DNA of 9,479 nt from the NCBI GenBank assembly GCA_026397035.1, contig JAPLVQ010000031.1, positions 2,274 to 11,752 on the forward strand, in the 5' to 3' direction. The translations under genes and the position numbers were made by a program. The DNA is from Candidatus Iainarchaeum sp. (GTDB lineage: Archaea; Iainarchaeota; Iainarchaeia; Iainarchaeales; JAAZKV01). This document shows positions 1-5,568 of this stretch, one piece after another. The notes below the pieces were generated by a model, which saw only the letters and a list, made by a program, of their open reading frames with translations, was not told where the DNA came from and made no database searches. How positions within the stretch are numbered: the first letter of the stretch is position 1; every line of letters begins with the position of its first letter.

Positions 1-290
1 CAAATACTTTTAATTCCGCCCAGTTCAAATCGATTTTAGAATCTTCAGTTTCTTCTCATTTTCTTTCAAAGAGTGATTTAAAGGATGCCCTTTCTGCTGA
101 TGATGAAGAGATTGCGTTTAAGCTTATGCAGACTTATTTTATTGAAGTTGCCCGTCTTGGTTTAAAGAGAAGGCTTACTCTTGACGAGATTATTGATGCG
201 TATTTTTATTCTCTTGTAAGGGTTAAGCTGAAAGGCAGTAAAGCAGGTGCTTTTGTTGAATCTGTTCAGAGTTCGGGAATTGTGAAATAA
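1..290 (+). CDS. Small protein of unknown family, 5' end missing (tandem paralog 1)
   Basis: The frame whose codons begin at position 3 is open from the window edge to a TAA at 288-290 and gives 95 residues with no obvious start, so the gene begins upstream. Its middle (99-227, starting DDEEIAFK and ending AYFYSLVRVK) is clearly related to the start of the next gene: 27 of 43 residues match in a hand alignment, including the shared EVARLG and AYFY blocks. The visible N-terminal stretch is Ser-rich and the C-terminus short. No catalytic motif, cysteine cluster or membrane segment is visible. I do not recognise the family. The coding call rests on conservation with the neighbour and matching codon use. 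It is probably cotranscribed with the gene 32 bases downstream. Confidence 0.75.
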   Translation, partial: NTFNSAQFKSILESSVSSHFLSKSDLKDALSADDEEIAFKLMQTYFIEVARLGLKRRLTLDEIIDAYFYSLVRVKLKGSKAGAFVESVQSSGIVK

Positions 291-313
291 AGTTTTGTTG
301 CGAATTATTTGGC

Positions 314-317
314 GGTG
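314..317 (+). promoter_or_regulatory. Shine-Dalgarno GGTG
   Basis: GGTG lies five bases before the ATG at 323. It matches the archaeal anti-Shine-Dalgarno core and has the same spacing as the site before 8687. It supports the 323 start and translation from an mRNA shared with the upstream gene. Confidence 0.55.
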
Positions 318-322
318 GTTGA

Positions 323-667
323 ATGAATGATGAGGAAGCAGCTTTTAAGATTGTGAGATTATACTTTGAGGAAGTTGCTCGTCTTGGTTTTAAACGTTCA
401 CTTGATCTTGACCAGATGATTAATGCATATTTTTACACTTTGAATAGGTTAAAACATAGGGATAAAGCAATGAAAGAGATTACTCAGCGTATAATAAATG
501 AATCAAAAAATACAAATGTTGAGGGTACGCAAAAAACAACTACTGTTGAAGAAACAGTTTCAACAAAAACAACTCCTGCTCCAATAGTTACTTCTACTAC
601 TGTTACAACAGTAAATTCAGCAAAACCGAATTCATCGGTTGTTGAAAAAATTGTTGAAGAAAGTTGA
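323..667 (+). CDS. Small protein with a Thr/Ser-rich tail (tandem paralog 2)
   Basis: This 114-residue protein has two parts. Residues 2-44 form the core shared with the upstream gene (DEEAAFK, YFEEVARLG, AYFYTLNRLK), probably helical and amphipathic. Residues from about 60 onward are low-complexity and rich in Thr, Ser and Val, with runs such as TTTVEETVSTKTT, and look disordered or like a linker. There is no signal peptide or membrane helix, so an exported role for the tail is not supported. The ATG at 323 is preferred because a GGTG motif sits five bases upstream. Compared with paralog 1, the homology begins almost at the start codon, so the roughly 30 residues preceding the core there are missing here. 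Function unknown. Adjacency and similarity point to tandem duplication followed by divergence of both ends. Confidence 0.72.
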   Translation: MNDEEAAFKIVRLYFEEVARLGFKRSLDLDQMINAYFYTLNRLKHRDKAMKEITQRIINESKNTNVEGTQKTTTVEETVSTKTTPAPIVTSTTVTTVNSAKPNSSVVEKIVEES

Positions 668-683
668 AGTAATTTACGTCATC

Positions 684-706
684 TGAATAAATAAGGGATA
701 TATTCA
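684..706. repeat. Short inverted repeat after the paralog pair
   Basis: TGAATA (684-689) and TATTCA (701-706) are perfect inverted repeats around an 11-base spacer, 17 bases after the stop at 667. The arms are short and all but one pair is A-T, so this could be a weak RNA hairpin, a protein-binding site or chance in AT-rich DNA. Confidence 0.25.
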
Positions 707-771
707 AATTGTCGAACTCTGCTTGGCAACTATTTTCTATGTTTTCCACTACTGGCAAACCACTTGCGTAA

Positions 772-794
772 TAATTAAAAACTGCTGATTAAAG
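772..794 (+). promoter_or_regulatory. Candidate promoter region for the Bro-N gene
   Basis: Two TATA-like stretches occur here: TAATTAAAAA centred near 777 and TGATTAAAG centred near 790. With the usual archaeal spacing of about 26 bases, the first would start transcription near 803 and leave a leader carrying the GTGATC ribosome binding site. The second would give a nearly leaderless mRNA. The first fits better with the visible Shine-Dalgarno sequence. Confidence 0.35.
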
Positions 795-809
795 AAAGTT
801 ATTGAGTTA

Positions 810-815
810 GTGATC
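810..815 (+). promoter_or_regulatory. Shine-Dalgarno GTGATC that decides the Bro-N start
   Basis: GTGATC matches the 3' half of the archaeal consensus GGAGGTGATC and ends three bases before the ATG at 819. The GTG at 810, which opens the longest frame, lies inside this motif. It is therefore better read as ribosome binding site than as start codon. Confidence 0.5.
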
Positions 816-818
816 TTT

Positions 819-1673
819 ATGGATGAAAGCAAGGCGTTATCTGTTTTTCAAGGAAGTAAGATACGAAAAGTTTGGTATAATGAAGAATGGTGGTTTGTTC
901 TTGAGGACATAGTTTTTGCTTTAACGGAGTCCAATGACACTAAGCAATATATCAACAGGATGAGACAAAGGGATGAGGAAGTAAGCAAAGGGTGGGTACA
1001 ATTTGTACGTACCCTTTTAATTCAAACCTCTGGGGGTATGCAACAAATGAATTGTGCTAACACCGAAGGGGCTTTTAGAATAATTCAATCCATACCCTCA
1101 CCTAAAGCCGAGCCGTTCAAATTGTGGCTGGCAAAGGTAGGTTATGATAGGGTGAGGGAAATAGAAGATCCAGAGCTTGCTCAGAAAAGGATTCGCGAAA
1201 CATATAAAGCAAAAGGCTATTCTGGTGAGTGGATTGAGAAAAGGATTAGGGGGATTGCTATTAGGGATGAACTAACAAGCGAGTGGAAAAAAAGGAATGT
1301 AGGGGTTGAAAAAGATTTTGCAATTCTTACTGCTGAGATTTCGAAAGCTACTTTTGGCATGAACCCAAGCGAATATAAAAGATTTAAGGATTTGAAAGAA
1401 AAAAACCAGAACTTGCGTGATCACATGAATGATTTAGAATTAATTTTTACTATGCTTGGAGAAGCATCGACTACAAAGATTGCACGTTCAAAAGACATGC
1501 AAGGGTTTATTGAAAACAAGATCGTTGCAAATCAAGGCGGGTCAATTGCTGGTAATGCGCTTAAAGAGCTTGAGCAGATAAGCGGCTCAAAAGTTTCAAC
1601 TAATGAGAATTACTTAACTAAAAAAGAGAAGCAAAAAAGACTTGAAAATAAACAGAAGTGCCAGATTAACTAA
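819..1673 (+). CDS. Bro-N domain protein, phage antirepressor-like
   Basis: The 284-residue product has an N-terminal Bro-N domain at about residues 7-105. Its recognisable features are the SVFQGSKIRKVWYNEEWWF start, an aromatic-rich strand followed by VLEDIVFALT, the phrase CANTEGAFRIIQSIPSPKAEPF (residues 79-100) and then KLWLAKVGYDRVREIEDPEL. The C-terminal half continues with the segment typical of the long chromosomal and prophage members of this family: ILTAEISKATFGMNPSEYK, DLELIFTMLGEAST and a basic tail. Bro-N domains are thought to bind DNA, and relatives act in phage antirepression or as damage-inducible proteins; the target here is unknown. Start 819 is chosen over the in-frame GTG at 810 because GTGATC at 810-815 serves as ribosome binding site. 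No phage genes surround it, so it is a stand-alone, probably virus-derived or horizontally acquired gene. It converges on the next gene with a 25-base gap. Confidence 0.9.
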   Translation: MDESKALSVFQGSKIRKVWYNEEWWFVLEDIVFALTESNDTKQYINRMRQRDEEVSKGWVQFVRTLLIQTSGGMQQMNCANTEGAFRIIQSIPSPKAEPFKLWLAKVGYDRVREIEDPELAQKRIRETYKAKGYSGEWIEKRIRGIAIRDELTSEWKKRNVGVEKDFAILTAEISKATFGMNPSEYKRFKDLKEKNQNLRDHMNDLELIFTMLGEASTTKIARSKDMQGFIENKIVANQGGSIAGNALKELEQISGSKVSTNENYLTKKEKQKRLENKQKCQIN

Positions 1674-1698
1674 TGGGTGTGCTTTTCATTGAACAGGT

Positions 1699-2910
1699 TT
1701 AAGGTTTCTTAAAAACTAACTCGATAGCATCACCTGACTTAAGCAGGTGGTCCCTTCCAATAACTTGTTTTGTTTTTACATCAATTGCGCGGATAAATCC
1801 GTCGCCCATATCAGTGTGAAGGGTGTAAGCAAAATCAATTGCTTTTGAGTCTTTGGGCATCAAAAAACAATCAGCGAGCGTCCGGCCCGAACTATCAACT
1901 AAACCCTTAGTGCCTGCTGGAAACACAGGAAAATATTTCAATAATTTAAAAACCGCAGTATCAAGGCATTCCTGTACTCCTGTGCTTCCATATTTCTCAA
2001 GCACATTATGTTTTATTGTCTCAATTCCTAATTTTTGTTTATCTGTGATCTGTCCAAGTATTTGGAAGTCTTTTTGTCCGGGGTAATATTTTAGTATATT
2101 CATCTTAGCAGCTTTTCGTAATGATAGTTCGCTTGCCGCAGAGCACGCAACTATATTCACATTAGGAAAAGCATCTTTCATTCTTTTCACATTTTTCTCT
2201 CCACTTGGTAAATCGCATTTGTTCGCAGCGATTAGTATTGGTTTTGACCATAGTCTGCATTTGTGCGCAAACAGTCTTTTTTCTTCGCGGGTCCATTCTC
2301 CAAGGAGTTTTTCATCGACTTTCATTTCTCTCATTGCTTTTTCAATGTGGTAGGGTAATATTTTTACTCCCGCAAGTGCAGTAGCAAGTTGAGCGACTTT
2401 TTTCCCAAAATCTTTTTCCTGCATTCTTGCGGTTTTCACCCAGTTGTTCTCAATGATTTTTAAAAACCATAATTCTATTTCTTCTTCCAAGAATTTCACA
2501 TCTTCTATTGGATCATGACTCCCTTCAGGGACTTCTTTTCCTTCCGAATCCGTGCTTCCGCTCGCATCCACTACATGGATTAGCGCGTCGGCTTGGCTTA
2601 AATCATTTAAGAATTTGTTTCCGAGTCCTTTTCCTTCATTTGCTCCTGGTACAAGTCCCGCAACATCAATTAGTTCTACAGGTACATACCTTATCGGGTT
2701 TTTCGGGTCATCATTTACTAAAAACCCGTGGCGAGGGTTACTCACTACCCCAAAATATTTCCCTGCATCCTCTACTCTCACAAATCCTATTCCCTTATTG
2801 GGTTCGATTGTAGTAAAAGGATATGACGCAATAGCAACGTCAATGAGCGTAGCAGAAGCAAAGAAAGTTGACTTCCCAGAAGAGGGTTTTCCAACGATTC
2901 CGATTTGCAT
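1699..2910 (-). CDS. YchF/OBG-family GTPase, archaeal type, with TGS domain
   Basis: This 403-residue cytosolic P-loop GTPase belongs to the OBG/YchF branch that acts with ribosomes and translation. Visible motifs are G1 at residues 7-15 (GKPSSGKST, Lys13), G3 at 82-85 (DVAG, followed by LVPGANEGKGLGNKF), G4 at 230-233 (NKCD) and a G5-like SAA at 257-259. A C-terminal TGS domain covers about 320-403, beginning near FPVFPAGTKGLVDSSGRTL and ending KSGDAIELVFKKP. An intact NKxD favours guanine binding, unlike bacterial YchF and human OLA1, whose altered G4 favours ATP. Length and domain order match the archaeal family, and the gene looks complete. The ATG at 2910 has a TATA-like element about 26 bases upstream, so the mRNA is probably leaderless. 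The gene is divergent from the radical SAM gene at 2983. Exact cellular role is not settled for archaea. Confidence 0.93.
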   Translation of the reverse strand: MQIGIVGKPSSGKSTFFASATLIDVAIASYPFTTIEPNKGIGFVRVEDAGKYFGVVSNPRHGFLVNDDPKNPIRYVPVELIDVAGLVPGANEGKGLGNKFLNDLSQADALIHVVDASGSTDSEGKEVPEGSHDPIEDVKFLEEEIELWFLKIIENNWVKTARMQEKDFGKKVAQLATALAGVKILPYHIEKAMREMKVDEKLLGEWTREEKRLFAHKCRLWSKPILIAANKCDLPSGEKNVKRMKDAFPNVNIVACSAASELSLRKAAKMNILKYYPGQKDFQILGQITDKQKLGIETIKHNVLEKYGSTGVQECLDTAVFKLLKYFPVFPAGTKGLVDSSGRTLADCFLMPKDSKAIDFAYTLHTDMGDGFIRAIDVKTKQVIGRDHLLKSGDAIELVFKKP

Positions 2911-2931
2911 AATTAATTTCTATTTGAGCGA

Positions 2932-2940
2932 TTTTTTAAA
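2932..2940 (-). promoter_or_regulatory. TATA-like element of the GTPase gene
   Basis: On the minus strand this reads TTTAAAAAA, centred 26 bases before the ATG at 2910. That is the spacing expected between an archaeal TATA box and a transcription start at or next to the start codon. No Shine-Dalgarno sequence is visible, which agrees with a leaderless message. Confidence 0.55.
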
Positions 2941-2950
2941 GGCTTTGATT

Positions 2951-2958
2951 TTTACATA
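2951..2958 (+). promoter_or_regulatory. TATA-like element of the radical SAM gene
   Basis: TTTACATA is centred about 28 bases before the ATG at 2983, which has no clear Shine-Dalgarno sequence. It fits a leaderless or nearly leaderless start. It does not overlap the oppositely oriented element at 2932-2940, so the two divergent genes can have separate promoters inside a 72-base gap. Confidence 0.5.
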
Positions 2959-2982
2959 TCTGTCACTTTCTGGGTTATTTTA

Positions 2983-4131
2983 ATGGCAAAAATTCATCCT
3001 TCTGTTCCAATAATTTACCAAAATAAGTTTCCCAGTGCTTTTTCCAACAAACTTAATGGTTGGGGTTATTCAAAAGAAGAGTTGCAATTAAACAAAGGCA
3101 AGTTGCTCACTCTTGACATTGATTTTGGTAATATGTGCTCTCTTAATTGTCCTCATTGTTTCAGAAAAGATAACCGAGTTGATTCTGGTAAAAACAAATT
3201 AATGAGTTATTCAGACATTGTAAATTTAGTCAGAGAAGCCAAGAAGTTGGGTTTGAAAGATGTAAAATTTCTTGGTGCCGGAGAACCTTTTCAGGATAAA
3301 AAATTCCTTGACTTTTTGCGCGAGTTGAAGAAGCTTGACGTGATTCCTTGTATTTTTACAAAAGGACATGTTATTGGTGATGACTCTGAAGTTGCTAAAT
3401 GGTTTGGGCATGAAGGTATTACAACAGGCGAGCAATTAGTTGCGGAACTAAATAAAGTTAATGCGAGTATTTTGCTTGGTTTCAATTCTTTTGACCCAAA
3501 AGTTCAGGATCACATAGTTGGTGGTGTACCAGGTTATACTCTTAAGCGTAATAGAGCGCTTGAGCTGCTTGTTAAAGCCGGGTTTAATAAAGCTAGTCCT
3601 ACAAGACTTTTGCTTGCTTCAAATCCTATAACTAAAGAAAATTATTCTGAAATTTTTGAAATTTATTCATGGGCGCGAGTGAGAAACCTGCTTACAATTG
3701 TCTGTCCAACTATGGTTAGCGGCAGGTGCGGGGAAGAAGATGTGTGGCGTAAAATAACTCCTGCAGAAAAAGAATTGGTTGCATTGTATACAAAAATTTA
3801 TGAATTTAATATTGAGAAGGGAATTCAAACATTCTCACAGATCAAAGAAGAAGGGATATCTGCTTATGCTGGAATTCAGCCGTGCAACCAGATTGCGTGC
3901 GGAATGTATGTTACTCTTACTGGTAAAGTGCTTCGTTGCCCGGGTGATGATGTTACTGAATTTGGCAGTATTTGGGATTCTTCTCTTGAAAATATTTGGA
4001 AGAATTCAGAGAATTTCAAGCGTGCGGGAACTTTTAATTGCCAATGTCCCCCGAAAGCCGGAAAGTCAATTCCTTCAAGTTTGTATTCAAAGGTTTTGGA
4101 TAATTTAAAGCACAAATATGGGAAAGTTTAG
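2983..4131 (+). CDS. Radical SAM protein with SPASM-like C-terminal cysteine domain
   Basis: The 382-residue product carries a canonical radical SAM cluster motif, CSLNCPHC, with Cys52, Cys56 and Cys59, which should hold a 4Fe-4S cluster that cleaves S-adenosylmethionine. GAGEP at 98-102 is the SAM-binding GGEP-like strand. The C-terminal part has further cysteines at 301, 306, 319, 353 and 355, in the order PCNQIACGMY, LRCPGDD and FNCQCPP, with FGSIWDSSLENIWKNSE between them. That arrangement is typical of SPASM or twitch auxiliary-cluster domains, found in peptide-modifying maturases and in some sugar and cofactor enzymes. The substrate cannot be told from sequence. No small precursor peptide gene is obvious beside it. 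The methyltransferase gene follows after 74 bases on the same strand but seems to have its own promoter. ATG at 2983 is supported by the TATA spacing. Confidence 0.88.
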   Translation: MAKIHPSVPIIYQNKFPSAFSNKLNGWGYSKEELQLNKGKLLTLDIDFGNMCSLNCPHCFRKDNRVDSGKNKLMSYSDIVNLVREAKKLGLKDVKFLGAGEPFQDKKFLDFLRELKKLDVIPCIFTKGHVIGDDSEVAKWFGHEGITTGEQLVAELNKVNASILLGFNSFDPKVQDHIVGGVPGYTLKRNRALELLVKAGFNKASPTRLLLASNPITKENYSEIFEIYSWARVRNLLTIVCPTMVSGRCGEEDVWRKITPAEKELVALYTKIYEFNIEKGIQTFSQIKEEGISAYAGIQPCNQIACGMYVTLTGKVLRCPGDDVTEFGSIWDSSLENIWKNSENFKRAGTFNCQCPPKAGKSIPSSLYSKVLDNLKHKYGKV

Positions 4132-4150
4132 TTAACTAATATATTGCATG

Positions 4151-4182
4151 TTTTCTTTTGCTCCTTAAAGCTTAGCTTTTTT
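4151..4182 (+). terminator. T-rich terminator region after the radical SAM gene
   Basis: Twenty bases after the stop a TTTTCTTTT tract begins. It is followed by a tiny hairpin, AAAGC (4167-4171), loop TTA, GCTTT (4175-4179), and a run of six T at 4177-4182. Archaeal transcription commonly stops at such T tracts. The second tract overlaps the TATA-like element of the next gene, so its role is ambiguous. Confidence 0.4.
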
Positions 4183-4184
4183 AA
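4177..4184 (+). promoter_or_regulatory. TATA-like element of the methyltransferase gene
   Basis: TTTTTTAA is centred 25.5 bases before the ATG at 4206. No Shine-Dalgarno sequence precedes the ATG, so a leaderless message is likely and the methyltransferase can be transcribed independently of the radical SAM gene. Confidence 0.5.
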
Positions 4185-4205
4185 CTTAAGAGACAATATT
4201 CCCTT

Positions 4206-5102
4206 ATGCTTAATGCTTTTGGTGTTAAAGTTTTCTCTATAAAAGAAATTCTTTCAGATAAAAAAGTAGAATCTTCAATCAGAACTACTTTGTATTCGGT
4301 TCTTTCACATTTAGGTATTAGTTTTTCAAGGATTCCAGCGATTGTTGATGAATGCCTTTTGTTTGCCAAAAACAGTTCAATAGTTGAGGAGTATGAATTA
4401 AAAGCAAATTCGTTTTTAGAAAAAGAAGGGCTAATTTCAATTATTCCTGAAAAATTTTCAAGGAGGGCGGAGTTGATTTATTCTCAAATTAAGCCTTTTC
4501 TAAAAAAGGGTTCAGTTCTTGATTTTGGCTGCGGGGATGGTAAAGTCGGTGAGCTTTTGTCAAAAGACAGTTTTGATGTTCTGCTTGCTGATGTGTACAG
4601 GCACTCTCACATAAATGAAACTACATTAAAATTCGTTTTATTTAATCAGGATGCTAAAGTTCCAATCAAGGATTCTTCTTTTGATAATATCCTGGCCCTT
4701 ACAGTTTTTCATCATTGTAATTCGCCATTGCATTCTTTCTCTGAGTGTGTGAGGCTAGCTAAAAATAGAGGAAGAATAATAGTGATTGAATCAGTTTTTG
4801 GTGTTTTTGGCGCTGAGCTCTCAAAAACCGAAAAAGAAAAGCTTTCTTCATACATTTTTCTTTTGGAAGAGGAACAGAGAAAAGTCAATAGCTTTTTTGA
4901 TCATTTTTATAATAGAGTAATTCATTATAGCAAGGATCCTAAAAATAAGGTTAATGTTCCATTTAACTTCAATACTCCCGACGGCTGGAAGAAATTATTT
5001 GAAAGTCACGGCGTAGTTGAAGAGAAAGTAATTCATTTAGGAATTGATCAGCCTTCAGTCCCGGAGTATCATACCATTCATGTTCTTAGGGTGGAGAAAT
5101 AA
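4206..5102 (+). CDS. Class I SAM-dependent methyltransferase
   Basis: The 298-residue protein has a Rossmann-type methyltransferase core at about residues 85-200. Motif I is LDFGCGDG (105-112). Asp129 in VLLADVYRH is in position to be the acidic residue that binds the SAM ribose. Residues 157-170 (DSSFDNILALTVFHHC) form motif II, and GRIIVIES (189-196) forms motif III. In front is a helical domain of about 80 residues, unlike the minimal fold. Behind is a charged, helical insertion (203-245) and a closing strand region ending IHVLRVEK. These extensions probably set substrate choice, which is unknown; small molecule, lipid or protein targets are all possible. It follows the radical SAM gene on the same strand but has its own likely promoter. 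It converges on the basic-protein gene with a 31-base gap. The assignment to the superfamily is firm, the reaction is not. Confidence 0.88.
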   Translation: MLNAFGVKVFSIKEILSDKKVESSIRTTLYSVLSHLGISFSRIPAIVDECLLFAKNSSIVEEYELKANSFLEKEGLISIIPEKFSRRAELIYSQIKPFLKKGSVLDFGCGDGKVGELLSKDSFDVLLADVYRHSHINETTLKFVLFNQDAKVPIKDSSFDNILALTVFHHCNSPLHSFSECVRLAKNRGRIIVIESVFGVFGAELSKTEKEKLSSYIFLLEEEQRKVNSFFDHFYNRVIHYSKDPKNKVNVPFNFNTPDGWKKLFESHGVVEEKVIHLGIDQPSVPEYHTIHVLRVEK

Positions 5103-5133
5103 ATTTGAAGCGGTTTGGTTTAAGGATTTTGTT

Positions 5134-5517
5134 TTAATTCTTTCGTCGCTTATTCTTTTCTCTGGTCTCTTTAGCAGCGCGTTCAATTCCTGCGCGCATA
5201 TTAATCCAACGGGCTTGTCTGACTATGTTGGTAAGTTCCCTTGTATTTTTCTCGGCAGCAGCTGGTGATTGTCCGGATTTTATAAAGTGCATAAACGCTG
5301 TTTGTCCAAATCCCTCAAGGTATTCTTCAAAGCGAACGAATTGTTTTTGTTTCATCGTTTTTCTTATTCCTTCTATTTGGGCTACTGCCTCAGTAGTTTT
5401 TGCTTTGGTTATTTTTAATTCTTTTGCCGCGTTTTGCAATTGAATCGTCAAAGAGGGCTTTCTTCTTCCAAGTCGAGTTTGTATGAGTCTTTTTTTGCGT
5501 GCAGTATTTGGAAGCAT
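5134..5517 (-). CDS. Small, highly basic protein of unknown function
   Basis: This 127-residue protein begins MLPNTARKKRLIQTRLGRRK and ends with the lysine/arginine-rich tail AAKETREKNKRRKN. The body is predicted helical, with many Ala, Glu, Gln and Lys, a central KTMKQKQFVRFEEYLEGFGQTAF segment and no cysteines, signal peptide or membrane segment. The strongly basic ends suggest nucleic-acid or ribosome binding; that is inference from composition only. I do not recognise a family. The ATG at 5517 is preferred over a TTG at 5532 because a TATA-like element lies exactly 26 bases upstream of the ATG. The gene is divergent from RFC-L and appears to share that element with it. Coding is supported by the clean open frame between well-placed neighbours and by sensible residue composition. 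Confidence 0.72.
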   Translation of the reverse strand: MLPNTARKKRLIQTRLGRRKPSLTIQLQNAAKELKITKAKTTEAVAQIEGIRKTMKQKQFVRFEEYLEGFGQTAFMHFIKSGQSPAAAEKNTRELTNIVRQARWINMRAGIERAAKETREKNKRRKN

Positions 5518-5537
5518 TGAAACATTAACCAAGCTTT

Positions 5538-5547
5538 GCTTTTAATC
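5538..5547. promoter_or_regulatory. TATA-like element apparently shared by two divergent genes
   Basis: TTTTAAT at 5540-5546 reads ATTAAAA on the other strand. Its centre, 5543, is 26 bases from the ATG of RFC-L (5569) and 26 bases from the ATG of the basic-protein gene (5517). On the minus strand the preceding bases, AAAAAG, look like a purine-rich BRE; the plus side is weaker. The short arms AAGCT (5531-5535) and AGCTT (5555-5559) flank it as inverted repeats. Confidence 0.5.
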
Positions 5548-5568
5548 TTTTTGCAGCTTATTTTCTTT

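Noticed and set aside
20..33. GTTCAAATC, resembling a tRNA T-loop
   Set aside because: The flanking bases do not form a T-stem, no acceptor or anticodon arm can be drawn, and the site lies inside the partial coding frame.
728..764. Two similar stretches, TTGGCAAC and CTGGCAAAC, considered as repeats or attachment sites near the Bro-N gene
   Set aside because: Only six or seven bases match, there is no integrase gene or tRNA nearby and no second copy beyond the gene.
2508..2983. Two overlapping open frames on the plus strand opposite the GTPase gene (101 and 143 residues)
   Set aside because: They lie antisense to a well-conserved P-loop GTPase, have no recognisable domains and are rich in residues expected from antisense reading.
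5225..5443. Cysteine-rich plus-strand open frame opposite the basic-protein gene
   Set aside because: The minus-strand frame has better protein composition, a placed TATA-like element and normal spacing to both neighbours; the plus frame lacks a ribosome site and overlaps it almost entirely.
5536..5568. Upstream TTG start that would extend RFC-L by 11 residues
   Set aside because: The added hydrophobic stretch is foreign to RFC-L, and the ATG at 5569 has the correct distance to the TATA-like element.
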